Assembly: GCA_016713085.1 (NCBI GenBank)
Contig: JADJPV010000002.1
Span: 434,001 to 498,000, forward strand
Direction: 5' to 3'
Source of the DNA: Chitinophagaceae bacterium
GTDB taxonomy: Bacteria; Bacteroidota; Bacteroidia; Chitinophagales; Chitinophagaceae
Length of the DNA stretch: 64,000 bases
Shown: piece after piece, positions 49,523 through 58,406 of the stretch
Position numbering within the stretch: the first letter of the stretch is position 1
How the letters are laid out: each line of letters begins with the position of its first letter
Program-made: the position numbers and the translations under genes
The notes under the pieces: generated by a model
What the model was told of the DNA's origin: nothing
Seen by the model: the letters and a program-made list of their open reading frames with translations, nothing else
Database searches by the model: none

Positions 49523-50139
49523 CGAAAACTAAAGTTTTTATAACGGATGATCATTATATGGTGGTGGAAGGCATCCGCTCTTTGTTGCAGAATGAAGAAT
49601 CGGTTGAATGGGTTGGTCATGCATCGAATGCAGATTCCTGTCTTGCTTTTTTACAGCAGCAACTGCCTGATATCATTTTAATGGATATTAACATGCCAGG
49701 TAAAAGCGGCATTGAATTGTGTAAGGAAGTAAAAGAAAAATATCCTTCTGTATTTGTGATTGGTCTAAGCACCTTTAACCAGCAGAGTTTTATTCAGAAG
49801 ATGATGGATAATGGTGCATCCGGTTATGTATTAAAAAATGCATCGCAGGAAGAATTGATGGAAGCGATTGAAGCCGTTGCAAAAGGCAATACGTATTTAA
49901 GCGATGAGGCAGCTACCTCTTTACGGAAGTATGCAGCATCAGATGTACCTGTCATTACCCGTCGTGAAAAAGAAGTACTGGAGCTGATTGCAGAAGGAAT
50001 GACCAATGCAGAAATTGCACAGAAATTATTTATCAGCACATCAACTGTTGATACACACCGGAAAAATCTACTGGCAAAATTTGATGTGAAAAATACTGCT
50101 TCGTTAATTAAAACTGCCGCACAATTACAGTTATTATAG
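49519..50139 (+). CDS. NarL/LuxR-type response regulator RR2, paralogue of RR1
   Basis: 206 residues, same build as RR1: receiver domain TKVFITDDHYMVVEGIRSLL, phosphoacceptor Asp in PDIILMDINMPGKSGIELC, switch K in GYVLKNASQEE, and helix-turn-helix RREKEVLELIAEGMTNAEIAQKLFISTSTVDTHRKNLLAKF. The close similarity to RR1 in the recognition helix (KLFIS-TVD-HRKNLL) means they may bind overlapping sites. It overlaps the HK2 gene by 4 bp (ATGA-type), so the pair is coupled. Confidence 0.95.
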   Translation: MTKTKVFITDDHYMVVEGIRSLLQNEESVEWVGHASNADSCLAFLQQQLPDIILMDINMPGKSGIELCKEVKEKYPSVFVIGLSTFNQQSFIQKMMDNGASGYVLKNASQEELMEAIEAVAKGNTYLSDEAATSLRKYAASDVPVITRREKEVLELIAEGMTNAEIAQKLFISTSTVDTHRKNLLAKFDVKNTASLIKTAAQLQLL

Positions 50140-50161
50140 CTATTCAATATCTTTTATAATC

Positions 50162-50197
50162 AGGTATGCCATACTTTAAAAGTATGGCATACCTTTT
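50162..50197. terminator. Bidirectional intrinsic terminator
   Basis: Perfect 14-bp stem GGTATGCCATACTT / AAGTATGGCATACC with loop TAA and flanking TTTT. It lies between the convergent RR2 and NamZ-like genes. Confidence 0.9.
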
Positions 50198-50201
50198 AAC
50201 G

Positions 50202-51467
50202 TTATTCAAAATCTTTATACAGCAAATATTTTTTCCGGTTTTTTTTAAAGTTACTGAGTGCAGGTTCCCAGCTCTTCCTGATCTCTTCTTCACTCTTACC
50301 ATCTTTCATTTGCTGCATTAATGTACTGTTGCCGGCCAGCTTGTTGAAAAAACAATCTTCTTCTTTACCACTTTTAGGTAAAATGAAGAATGCATTTTTA
50401 TCGGGAAATGATTTATACGCTTCCAGTAACCATTTCAATTGAATTCTGCCGTTCACTTTTTTCAATACTTCTTCATTTGTTCCGCTGAGGTCCCAGCCAT
50501 AGCATAACTGATCCTGCAGCTTGGGTGTTTTTGCTCCATCCATACTGCGTGGTGTAAATGAGATTAATGTTTTTGCTAATGATGGATGACCAAATAACTG
50601 GAACTGTTTTGTTGTTCCTCTTCCTTCACTTAATACTGTGCCTTCAAAAAAACAGGTGGAAGGGTAGAGATAAATAGATTGATTGTTAGGTAAGTTGGGT
50701 GAAGGCTTTACCGGTAATTCATACTTCGTTGTATGCGTATAATTATTGCAGGGAACAACTGTTAATTCAAATTCACCTTTATTATTACTCCATTTATAGG
50801 CATTCTTATCGTACCAGTTTTCGCCATAAATCATTTGTGCATATTCACCAATCGTCATGCCATACACAATAGGCACTGGCTGCATGCCAACAAATGATTT
50901 GTAAGCAGGTTCTAATACAGGACCATCCACATAATGTGCATTTGGATTTGGACGATCCAATACAATCAGGTGTTTATTATTTTCCATGGCTGCTTCCATA
51001 TAATATTGCAGCGATGAAATGAATGTATAGAAACGGACACCCACATCCTGTATATCAAAGATCATTACATCAACACCTGCCAAATCTTCTTTAGAAGGCT
51101 TGTGTTTGCTGCCGTATAAAGAAACAACAGGAACCCCCGTTTGCTGATCGGTATAGTTGCCGATTTTTTCGCCTGCATCAGCAGTACCACGAAAACCATG
51201 TTCGGGTCCAAAGATTACTTTGATATTGATACCAAGTTTCAGCAGGGTATCAACCAGGTGCGAGTTACCAACAGTTGAAGTTTGATTGGCAAAAATAGCA
51301 ACCCCTTTTCCCTTCAGCAGAGAAAGATATTGAGTCATGTTTTCAGCACCGGTTTGTAATCCCTGATTTTTTATATTTCCACGGGTATAACCACCGGTTC
51401 CCCGTTGAACCTGGGCCTTGCTGAAAAAGGAAATAAACAATGCTGCCAGGAGAAGGAATTGTTTCAT
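50202..51467 (-). CDS. DUF1343 family exo-N-acetylmuramidase (NamZ-type)
   Basis: 421 residues with signal peptide MKQFLLLAALFISFFSKAQ. The N-terminal Rossmann-like domain has KGKGVAIFANQTS, IKVIFGPEHGFRGTADAGEKI, VSLYGSKHKPSKEDLAGVDVMIFDIQDVGVRFYTF and LIVLDRPNPN, all characteristic of DUF1343. The C-terminal domain shows PSPNLPNNQSIYLYPSTCFFEGTVLSEGRGTTKQF. NamZ of Bacillus releases MurNAc from peptidoglycan fragments, and Tannerella homologues do the same. Acts in the periplasm or outside, for wall turnover or use of foreign murein. Confidence 0.9.
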   Translation of the reverse strand: MKQFLLLAALFISFFSKAQVQRGTGGYTRGNIKNQGLQTGAENMTQYLSLLKGKGVAIFANQTSTVGNSHLVDTLLKLGINIKVIFGPEHGFRGTADAGEKIGNYTDQQTGVPVVSLYGSKHKPSKEDLAGVDVMIFDIQDVGVRFYTFISSLQYYMEAAMENNKHLIVLDRPNPNAHYVDGPVLEPAYKSFVGMQPVPIVYGMTIGEYAQMIYGENWYDKNAYKWSNNKGEFELTVVPCNNYTHTTKYELPVKPSPNLPNNQSIYLYPSTCFFEGTVLSEGRGTTKQFQLFGHPSLAKTLISFTPRSMDGAKTPKLQDQLCYGWDLSGTNEEVLKKVNGRIQLKWLLEAYKSFPDKNAFFILPKSGKEEDCFFNKLAGNSTLMQQMKDGKSEEEIRKSWEPALSNFKKNRKKYLLYKDFE

Positions 51468-51521
51468 TTTTTATCCAATTATAAGGGCAAAGTTGCAGAA
51501 ATGTTTTGGGTAAAAAAATTG

Positions 51522-51552
51522 TTGGTACGGGCTGCTTTTGGCAGTAAATTGC
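51522..51552 (+). promoter_or_regulatory. Possible Bacteroidota-type promoter of the FKBP gene
   Basis: TTG at 51522 and TAAATTGC at 51545-51552 with 20 bases between resemble the TTG-N19-TAnnTTTG consensus, 18 bp before the start at 51570. One mismatch in the -7 box. Confidence 0.3.
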
Positions 51553-51569
51553 ACAAAATTTAAACGTTT

Positions 51570-52022
51570 ATGCAACAGGCAAAAAAAGGTGATACCGTAC
51601 GTGTGCATTACACCGGTAAATTAACAAGTGGCGAGCAGTTTGATTCAAGCACTGGTCGTGAACCACTTGAATTTGAAGTGGGCGCAGGTATGATGATCAA
51701 AGGTTTTGATGACGCAGTGGTGGGTATGACCATTGGTGATAAAAAAACAATTAATATTCCTCCTCATGAAGGATATGGCGAACGCAATGATCAGATGGTG
51801 ATTGATTTCCCCCGTTCAAACTTCCCCGATGATATGGCTCCTGAAGTTGGGATGCAGTTGATGATGAATAACAGTGCCGGACAGCAGTTCCCTGTTACCA
51901 TTATTGAAGTAGGTGAAGAAGTGGTTATCCTGGATGCCAATCATTCACTGGCAGGAAAAGAATTGGTATTTGATATTGAAATGGTAGAGATTGATTCGAA
52001 AGGATTAATTATTATGCCGTAA
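51570..52022 (+). CDS. FKBP-type peptidyl-prolyl isomerase (SlyD-like)
   Basis: 150 residues, without export signal, so cytosolic. The FKBP core is KGDTVRVHYTGKLTSGEQFDSSTGREPLEFEVGAGMMIKGFDDAVVGM, followed by an insert-in-flap domain (IPPHEGYGERNDQMVIDFPRSNFPDDMAPEVGMQLMM) as in SlyD, then VVILDANHSLAGKELVFDIEMVEI. The metal-binding His-rich tail of E. coli SlyD is absent. Acts as a chaperone and proline isomerase. Monocistronic, ended by a strong terminator. Confidence 0.93.
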   Translation: MQQAKKGDTVRVHYTGKLTSGEQFDSSTGREPLEFEVGAGMMIKGFDDAVVGMTIGDKKTINIPPHEGYGERNDQMVIDFPRSNFPDDMAPEVGMQLMMNNSAGQQFPVTIIEVGEEVVILDANHSLAGKELVFDIEMVEIDSKGLIIMP

Positions 52023-52058
52023 GAACAGCCGATAGTTATTAGTAGTTAGCTGATAGTA

Positions 52059-52101
52059 AAAAAGTCCACAGCAGAATTTAATTCTACTGTGGACTTTTTT
52101 G
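52059..52101 (+). terminator. Intrinsic terminator after the FKBP gene
   Basis: Long stem AAAAAGTCCACAG / CTGTGGACTTTTT extended by AGAATT / AATTCT with one mismatch, then TTTTTTG. Confidence 0.9.
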
Positions 52102-52135
52102 TATTTCTTACTTACAACTACCGGCTAATGGCTAT

Positions 52136-52681
52136 CTACTTTCTGCTCATCCACCAACCCAGCCAAACGCCTACTAATCCCCATGAAACCAGTGCATCAA
52201 TAAAGTGTGCGTTGATGTCGTGCATCGGGTACCAGATATGCCCGGTATAAGCACCGTTGGTAAAGCAGATAATTCCAACTGCAATGCTTGCAATTAAATA
52301 TGTGCTGAAACTTCCTGAACCAATCTTTGCAAAGATCCAGCAGAGCAAGCAAACAATGATGATGTTTGAAATGGCCCCTCTTGCCATATTCATACCCATA
52401 TTAAAATTCATCTCTTTGTAATAACGGATCATGGCCCAGGGCTTGCCCATACTTGCATCCATTTGCTTCTGCATCTCATCCATGGAAGTGCCCGGAGCTG
52501 AATTAGGTAAGTAATATGAACCTTCAGCAAGACCGCTGTTGTTGAGGTAATTTAAAATGCTGTCCTGTTTCGGAGTGTACTGTTGTCCTTTCACATGAAG
52601 ATTAGCAACTGTCCATGACACGGTTTGCCATGCAAATAATAAAATGCCGCCTACAAGGCCGCCGATAAGAATCTTCTTCAT
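52136..52681 (-). CDS. Uncharacterised multi-pass membrane protein
   Basis: 181 residues. A signal-like first helix (ILIGGLVGGILLFAWQTVSW) is followed by a soluble stretch of about 75 residues (HVKGQQYTPKQDSILNYLNNSGL, Met-rich MDEMQKQMDAS) and three membrane helices (AISNIIIVCLLCWIFAKI, YLIASIAVGIICFTNGAYTG, ALVSWGLVGVWLGWWM). No family recognised; the soluble stretch could face the periplasm. Close to a CPBP protease gene transcribed in the same direction, 69 bp apart. Confidence 0.7.
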   Translation of the reverse strand: MKKILIGGLVGGILLFAWQTVSWTVANLHVKGQQYTPKQDSILNYLNNSGLAEGSYYLPNSAPGTSMDEMQKQMDASMGKPWAMIRYYKEMNFNMGMNMARGAISNIIIVCLLCWIFAKIGSGSFSTYLIASIAVGIICFTNGAYTGHIWYPMHDINAHFIDALVSWGLVGVWLGWWMSRK

Positions 52682-52749
52682 TTAAGTTGGTTTTGATGAA
52701 ATAGAAAATTAGAGAATCTGTTCAGCAATAACAAGTAAACAGGAAACTA

Positions 52750-53601
52750 TTATTCAACAGGCGTTATACTGTATTTCTTCTGAAAAATGAAGTATAGAAT
52801 GATTGCTGTAATACTCATGGCAACTGTTGCAAGCCAGGATGCTTCCAAACCAAATTGTCCGCCGGTTAATAAAATTGATCCCTTGATGTTTTGCTGTAAT
52901 AAGGTCGGTAACTCAATACCACTTACCTGGAAACCAAGTACCGGTCCCTGGGAAAAATTCCAGCTGAAATGAAAGAAGACGGAAAACCATAAATTTTTTG
53001 TGTAGATATAATTGATGCCGAGTAAAATACCCGCCAGGAAAATATTAATAAATGCAATGAGATTGAAGTTGGGATTGAGTGAATGAAATACTGCAAATAA
53101 AACAGCCGACAGTATAAGCGCAGCTTCTTTTGGCATGGATTGCATCAGGTTGTTAAGGATATATCCACGAAACACAAGTTCTTCGCCAACAGCAATAATG
53201 ATAAGCAAACCAATAACAAGGAACATGCCCTGTATATCTGCATCAACTGTAAACCATTGCAATAAATTCATCAGCCATAAAATCGAAGCCATAGTTGTGA
53301 TTAATAAAATGCCTGCAACAAAACCCGCAAATCTTTCTTTACCAAAACCCTTCCATTCAAAACCAAGGCTGTTGAAACTCTGCCTGTCGAATGTTTTTCT
53401 GAAAAAAAGGACCAGGAGTAATCCAACAAAAAAACTAAGAAGGATAGTTGTGTAAAACAGGTTCAGTTCTCCGGGATTGGGAAATGCAAAAGCTGCAACA
53501 ATTCCAACCAGTGTTGCACCAAAAACAGTTACAAGAAAATACGCAATAAGAAACAGGAGAACCCTGAGCCAGCCTTTTTTGATAATAGAAGCAGATTGCA
53601 T
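52750..53601 (-). CDS. CPBP family intramembrane glutamic endopeptidase
   Basis: 283 residues with about eight membrane helices. The CAAX-protease/bacteriocin-processing motifs are GEELVFRGYIL (motif 1, Glu-Glu-x3-Arg), FHSLNPNFNLIAFINIFLAGILLG (motif 2, His) and FFHFSWNFSQGPVLGF (motif 3, His-x3-Asn). These form the Abi/CPBP active site in the membrane. Substrate unknown. It could be in an operon with the membrane protein downstream. Confidence 0.92.
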   Translation of the reverse strand: MQSASIIKKGWLRVLLFLIAYFLVTVFGATLVGIVAAFAFPNPGELNLFYTTILLSFFVGLLLVLFFRKTFDRQSFNSLGFEWKGFGKERFAGFVAGILLITTMASILWLMNLLQWFTVDADIQGMFLVIGLLIIIAVGEELVFRGYILNNLMQSMPKEAALILSAVLFAVFHSLNPNFNLIAFINIFLAGILLGINYIYTKNLWFSVFFHFSWNFSQGPVLGFQVSGIELPTLLQQNIKGSILLTGGQFGLEASWLATVAMSITAIILYFIFQKKYSITPVE

Positions 53602-53660
53602 ACAGTTGATTTTGGTAAGAGCCCGGAACTCTTTTACTTTACATCCTCAAAAATAAGCGT

Positions 53661-54715
53661 ATGGTTTTACAAAACAATTACGGAACAGCAGATCGTTTGA
53701 TGCGTTATGTACAGGTTGATACCCAGAGTGACCCCAATTCCAGCACATCACCTACAACAGAGAAGCAAAAGGATCTTTCAAAAATACTGGTGATTGAATT
53801 GATTGCAATGGGGATTGCTGATGCCCATATGGATGAGTTTGGATATGTGTACGGAACCATTGCATCTAACAGCACTAAGGCAGTTCCGGTTGTTTGTTTC
53901 TGCAGCCATGTAGATACAGCTCCTGATTGCAGCGGCACCAATGTAAAACCCATTCTGCATAAAAATTATAACGGTGCTGATATTGTTTTGCCCGATGATC
54001 CGGCACAGATCATCAGCGCAACTAAATATGCCTATCTCAAAAAACATATTGGAAAAGATATCATCACCGCCAGCGGAGCAACATTGCTTGGAGGAGATGA
54101 CAAAGCCGGAGTTGCCATCATCATGAGCATGGCGAATTACCTGCTTCAGCATCCGGAAATAAAACACGGAGAAATTAAATTATTATTTACACCCGATGAA
54201 GAAGTTGGGAAAGGAACTGATAAAGCCGACCTTAAAAAACTCGGCGCAACTGTTGGTTATACATTAGATGGCGGAGAACTGGGAACTTTGGAAGATGAAA
54301 CATTCAGTGCTGACGGAGTAAAGATTACTGTACACGGAGTAATTGTACACCCGGGTTATGCAAAAGGAATTATGGTGAATGCATTAAAGATTGCAGCTGA
54401 AATTTTAGCAGCACTTCCTAAAACAGAATGGAGCCCTGAAACAACAGAAAAACGTGAAGGCTTTGTACATCCGCTTGCATTGAATGGAATTGCTGAAAAG
54501 GCAACCATTGAATTTATAGTAAGAGAGTTGTAAAAGAACCCATCCGTGGCGGAACTGATGGAAGCCGTTTCAGTTATATGGGTTTGCCCTGCCCCAATTT
54601 ATTTACGGGTATGCAGGCAATTCATTCCAAACATGAATGGATTGGAGTAGAAGACATGGAACAAAGTGCCAACATGCTGGTGCGGCTTGTACAGGTATGG
54701 GAAGAAAAAACTTAA
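53661..54715 (+). pseudogene. pepT: Peptidase T (tripeptidase) with internal loss and frame change
   Basis: The N-terminal 285 residues match PepT: VCFCSHVDTAPD (His, Asp), LLGGDDKAG (Asp), LFTPDEEVGKG (Glu-Glu), TLDGGELG, and the domain insertion up to KATIEFIVR. After a stop at 54533 the other frame continues KEPIRGGTDGSRFSYMGLPCPNLFTGMQAIHSKHEW and ends EEKT at 54715. The last metal ligand His is in SKHEW, so all metal ligands survive. PepT is normally about 410 residues, but only about 350 are encoded; roughly 55-60 residues between the IEFIVRDF-like segment and the EPIRGGTDGS block are missing. Either a real deletion or an assembly loss. The gene ends one base before the convergent PLDc_N gene. 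Confidence 0.85.
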
Positions 54716-55099
54716 TTACATCTTCACAAAATTGCTTTCCGGCTTTTCTTCCGGCCAGATGCGGATTCCCCAGTAAATAGGAAAACCGATGCTGCTGGTA
54801 AAGATGAAGACCAGTACCCAGATGATGCGCTCTTCACTTTTTACCCTTGGATTATTGATGGCACTAATGATAAAGTAAATCATTAAGCCGAGATGAAGTA
54901 TGCCAAGGAAAATGCACAGTAAAATAAACGGCATAAAGTGACTGAAAAACAATGCCGGTGGAATATCGCCGTCTCCGTGACGATCCAGCTCAAATATGGT
55001 AGGTAAAAAAGTTGTAAACATGTAAATCAATAAAATTGCAGCGAAGAAAAGCGGGAGGAAGGATAATATACCAATCCAGATTTTTTTACTCTTTGACAT
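54716..55099 (-). CDS. Small membrane protein with PLDc_N-type domain
   Basis: 127 residues with two or three membrane helices (IWIGILSFLPLFFAAILLIYMF, FMPFILLCIFLGILHLGLMIYFII, IIWVLVFIFTSSIGFPIYWGI). The C-terminal part NNPRVKSEERIIWVLVFIFTSSIGFPIYW is the PLDc_N (phospholipase D N-terminal) pattern, here without the nuclease domain. Stand-alone members are common in Bacteroidota; role unknown. Its stop abuts that of peptidase T. Confidence 0.75.
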   Translation of the reverse strand: MSKSKKIWIGILSFLPLFFAAILLIYMFTTFLPTIFELDRHGDGDIPPALFFSHFMPFILLCIFLGILHLGLMIYFIISAINNPRVKSEERIIWVLVFIFTSSIGFPIYWGIRIWPEEKPESNFVKM

Positions 55100-55193
55100 A
55101 GCAGGTTTGTTTCTATAAAATTAATGAACATGAACCAGAGTTTCTTTCCATTTATCAAACGGAATGATTTACTTTGGATCAAATTTTTAAGTT

Positions 55194-56120
55194 ATGCAAT
55201 TTCTTGTCAGTTATTGGTGGGTTCTTGTTCTGCTGTTTATCATTTTCAGCGGGTTGGTAACAGTTAACCAGGGAACCATTGCCGTTATTACTCTTTTTGG
55301 AAAATACCGCCGTATTCTGCGCCCGGGTTTGGGTTTTAAAGTTCCGGTGCTGGAGCAGATTTATAAGCGGATCAGTATTCAGAACCGCAGCGTGGAACTG
55401 GAGTTCCAGGCGGTAACCGTTGACCAGGCGAATGTGTATTTCAAAAGTATGTTGCTTTATTCCGTTCAGAATCCTGATGAAGAAACGATTAAGAAAGTAG
55501 CCTTCAAATTCGTAAGTGATAAAGACCTGATGCAGGCGTTGATCCGCACAGTAGAAGGTTCTATCCGTGCATTTGTTGCAACAAAGCGCCAGGCAGAAAT
55601 TTTAACTGCCCGCCGTGAAATTGTGGAGTATGTAAAAGAACAGATTGATCATTCACTCGAAGAGTGGGGATATCACCTGCAGGATCTGCAGATCAATGAT
55701 ATTACGTTCGATCAGCAGATCATGGAAAGTATGAGCCGTGTAGTGGCAAGTAACAACTTAAAAGCTGCTGCAGAAAATGAAGGACAGGCTTTGCTCATCA
55801 CCAAAACAAAAGGTGCAGAAGCAGAAGGTAATGCCATTAAAATTGCTGCAGAAGCAGAACGTGAAGCTGCCCGTTTGCGTGGACAGGGTGTTGCTCTCTT
55901 CCGCCAGGAAGTGGCCAAGGGTATGACAGAAGCGGCTGAGCAAATGAAGCAGGCCAATCTTGATACCAATGTGATCCTCTTCAGTATGTGGACAGAAGCT
56001 GTGAAGAATTTTGCCGAGTACGGAAAAGGAAATATTATTTTCTTAGATGGAAGTGCAAGCGGTATGGAAAATACAATGAAACAGATACAGGCACTGATGG
56101 TAAAACAGGCAGGGCAGTAA
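55194..56120 (+). CDS. SPFH (Band 7/stomatin-like) membrane protein
   Basis: 308 residues. One N-terminal membrane helix (YWWVLVLLFIIFSGLVTV), then the Band 7 domain beginning GTIAVITLFGKYRRILRPGLGFKVPVLEQIYKRISIQNRSVEL, with the A-box-like NQGTIAV. A helical region rich in Glu, Ala and Arg (LKAAAENEGQALLITKTKGAEAEGNAIKIAAEAEREAARL) is the typical oligomerisation arm. The protein resembles slipins and HflK-like factors of microdomains that govern protease or membrane quality control. No NfeD or protease gene is adjacent. Confidence 0.92.
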   Translation: MQFLVSYWWVLVLLFIIFSGLVTVNQGTIAVITLFGKYRRILRPGLGFKVPVLEQIYKRISIQNRSVELEFQAVTVDQANVYFKSMLLYSVQNPDEETIKKVAFKFVSDKDLMQALIRTVEGSIRAFVATKRQAEILTARREIVEYVKEQIDHSLEEWGYHLQDLQINDITFDQQIMESMSRVVASNNLKAAAENEGQALLITKTKGAEAEGNAIKIAAEAEREAARLRGQGVALFRQEVAKGMTEAAEQMKQANLDTNVILFSMWTEAVKNFAEYGKGNIIFLDGSASGMENTMKQIQALMVKQAGQ

Positions 56121-56140
56121 AAGATAAAAGGTTTTAATAG

Positions 56141-56173
56141 AAAGACCGGCAGTAAGTAATGCCGGTCTTTTTT
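56141..56173 (+). terminator. Intrinsic terminator after the SPFH gene
   Basis: Stem AAAGACCGGCA / TGCCGGTCTTT with loop GTAAGTAA and a T run. Confidence 0.9.
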
Positions 56174-56198
56174 ATTTTATGAAAGTTGAGTTCTTTAA

Positions 56199-56759
56199 TT
56201 ATGGTTTATAAAACACCGCCAGCCATAGTAAACTCACCAAATACAAAACCCGCTGAATAATACCGGGGAACTCATGATTCAATCCAAATGCAATGGAAAG
56301 ACCAATGACCGCTATCAAAAAAAGAAAATGAATTGTTTTCCGTTTTTTACTTTCTGCATAAAAGATCTGCAGTAAAATACCTATACTAAATGCAACACCT
56401 GCGGCCTGTGCAAAAATTGGATGCAGGATCGATTGCATTTCTGAGGAGATAAGCGCTTCTTCGTTTAAAATTGGCCTGGCGCAGAAAATCCCTGATAAGG
56501 CAACCAGCAAAGCATAAATTAAAAGGGGCATTGTACGCAGACTTATTTCATTTAAACTGATGCCCATCATCAGAATTACACCGAAGAGGATAAAGCCCGT
56601 CTGCATTATGGCTTTGTATTCGTAGCCCTGTGATCCTAAATCACTGATGGTATTTTTAACCATGTCGTAAGTGGCCGGAGCCACCAGGTGTGCAGCAATA
56701 ATTAACAGTGCAAAAATAATTGCTGCTAAGCTGTTGTATTGTGATCTGATCCGTTCCAT
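56199..56759 (-). CDS. DUF998 family membrane protein
   Basis: 186 residues, about six membrane helices. Landmarks: NTISDLGSQGYEYKAIMQTGFILFG (the SDLG motif common in DUF998) and HPIFAQAAGVAFSIGILLQIFYA, NHEFPGIIQRVLYLVSLLWL. Members are multi-pass proteins of unknown function, some fused to transporters or regulators. Convergent with the SPFH gene. Confidence 0.8.
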   Translation of the reverse strand: MERIRSQYNSLAAIIFALLIIAAHLVAPATYDMVKNTISDLGSQGYEYKAIMQTGFILFGVILMMGISLNEISLRTMPLLIYALLVALSGIFCARPILNEEALISSEMQSILHPIFAQAAGVAFSIGILLQIFYAESKKRKTIHFLFLIAVIGLSIAFGLNHEFPGIIQRVLYLVSLLWLAVFYKP

Positions 56760-56986
56760 TGTTGTTCAGGATATTAAAAAGCGGGGTTACTGATTTTACA
56801 TGGCCTATAAATATAGAACAGTAAACTGAATCATGTAAAAAATCAGCTGAATTGTTTACAACCGCATTTGCAATCTTTCAATATTGTTCCTACATTGGTT
56901 CCTGTTCTCCGCACCGGGTCAATCCTTGCCATCCTTCCCCTGATTAGCTGAAGTACCTTTTATTTACTCACTTTAAAACAAAAAGC

Positions 56987-57543
56987 ATGAAAAAATCTTC
57001 ATGATTCTGTTGATTGCATTCCTGTTTACTGCCTGCAACAACGAAAACAAAACGACTGATGCCACTACTTCAGGAACTGACACAGCAGCTGCTGCAAAAC
57101 AGGCCCCCGTTGAATTACTGGGCGATGAACTCAATGCAGGTTACAAAGCCATCTGGGACAACTTTTCCAAAGGAGATGTTGATGCAATGACTGCCAACTT
57201 TGATGACAATGCCCGGATCAATTTTAGCGGGGGCGATACTCTCGTAGGGAAAAAGGCTATTACTGATTATTACAAAGGCAGATGGAAATTACTGGAAACA
57301 TTAAAGTTTTCTGAGGATATCTGGTTACCCATCAAGGCAAATCAAAGTCCTAACGGCATAGCTCAAACCGGCAAATGGATGCTGTCGTGGCACAGAGTTG
57401 ATGCAAAATATAAGAACGGTAAGAGTATTACATTCTGGGCACATAATGCAACGCACTATAATGATGTGGGTAAGGTTGATTTTATTGCACAGTACATCGA
57501 CAGGCATCCAATTATTGAGGCAACAAAAGATTTGATGAAATAA
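56987..57543 (+). CDS. SnoaL/NTF2-like lipoprotein (frameshift at the start)
   Basis: About 185 residues. The best reading starts at ATG 56987: one more A in the run 56990-56995 gives MKKIFMILLIAFLFTACNN, a lipoprotein signal with lipobox FTAC, joined to a Thr/Ala-rich linker (TTDATTSGTDTAAAAKQ). Without that base translation could start only at 57001 (MILLIAF). The mature domain AGYKAIWDNFSKGDVDAMTANFDDNARINFSGGDTLVGKKAITDYY is of the SnoaL-like NTF2 fold. It may bind small molecules or be structural; no function can be assigned. Confidence 0.78.
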
Positions 57544-57554
57544 TTTTCTGAACA

Positions 57555-57590
57555 ATATAAAGGGATCGCAGAATGCGATCCCCTTTATAT
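57555..57590. terminator. Bidirectional intrinsic terminator
   Basis: Stem ATATAAAGGGATCGCA / TGCGATCCCCTTTATAT (one bulged C) with loop GAA, between the convergent SnoaL-like and cytochrome c genes. Confidence 0.85.
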
Positions 57591-57608
57591 TAACCTGTTT
57601 CCCTGCTA

Positions 57609-58199
57609 TTACATTTTCGGCGGAGGATTAATCTTTGCCTGGGGTACAACATTCTTAACCGGTTTGGTTGTTTTTAAAAATGCAAATACTTTACTGATCT
57701 CGTCATCTGTTAAATTTTTGTAAGCTTCCCATGGCATGGGGGGCAAAATAGGTCTTGTATTATCAAGCCCTTTGAACTTTCCTTCACGGATAACTTTTTT
57801 AAACTGATCTTCTGTCCACATGCCAATACCGGTTGAATCGCTGCTGATATTGCCTGAGTATGACTGTCCCCATGGGCCAACAAAAGAAGTGAAATCAGGG
57901 GCAAACAATACCCAGCCCGACTTTAAAGCCTTTTCCTCAATAGGAGGAAGCTGTGTGCCGGCCTGATGTCCGCCGAAACGAAATTCAGGAATCACTTCAG
58001 GACCTTTCGGCCCCATACGCTTGGGCGAATGACAGATTTCACAATCAAGAGCAGCAACAAGACGTTCACCTTCTTTTAAATTGTCTTCAGCACTGGGGGC
58101 TGCGGCTGTTTCTTTTTGTTCAACCGGCTGGGTGTTACAGGAATTAATAAGGAAGATGACAATCACAGTGATTGCCACCAGTAGAACTGGTTTACGCAT
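57609..58199 (-). CDS. Cytochrome c family lipoprotein
   Basis: 196 residues. Lipoprotein signal MRKPVLLVAITVIVIFLINSC, a spacer, then a single c-type heme site CEICH in VAALDCEICHSPKRMGPKGPEVIPEFRFGGHQAG. A methionine ligand could be in PPMPWEAYKNLTDDEISKVFAFLKTTK, the usual C-terminal c-domain helix. It is membrane-anchored on the periplasmic side and would transfer electrons. Similar proteins accompany isoquinoline 1-oxidoreductase-type or alcohol dehydrogenase systems, but no partner gene is next to it. Confidence 0.85.
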   Translation of the reverse strand: MRKPVLLVAITVIVIFLINSCNTQPVEQKETAAAPSAEDNLKEGERLVAALDCEICHSPKRMGPKGPEVIPEFRFGGHQAGTQLPPIEEKALKSGWVLFAPDFTSFVGPWGQSYSGNISSDSTGIGMWTEDQFKKVIREGKFKGLDNTRPILPPMPWEAYKNLTDDEISKVFAFLKTTKPVKNVVPQAKINPPPKM

Positions 58200-58406
58200 G
58201 GCTGGTTATTTTGGTTTATAAATAAAATCTGTTTTACAACAGACAATTAAACAATTACAAACGGTCAGGATTGGATGTCGTAAATCAAGTTGTACAGAAA
58301 GTAAGAGGGCCCGGAGATAAACAGAGGTAGTTATAATCGATAAAGTAAGATAGTTTCTCTTTTGATGATTTCATAATTTTTTTATCAACGAAATCTCAAT
58401 AGCAGT

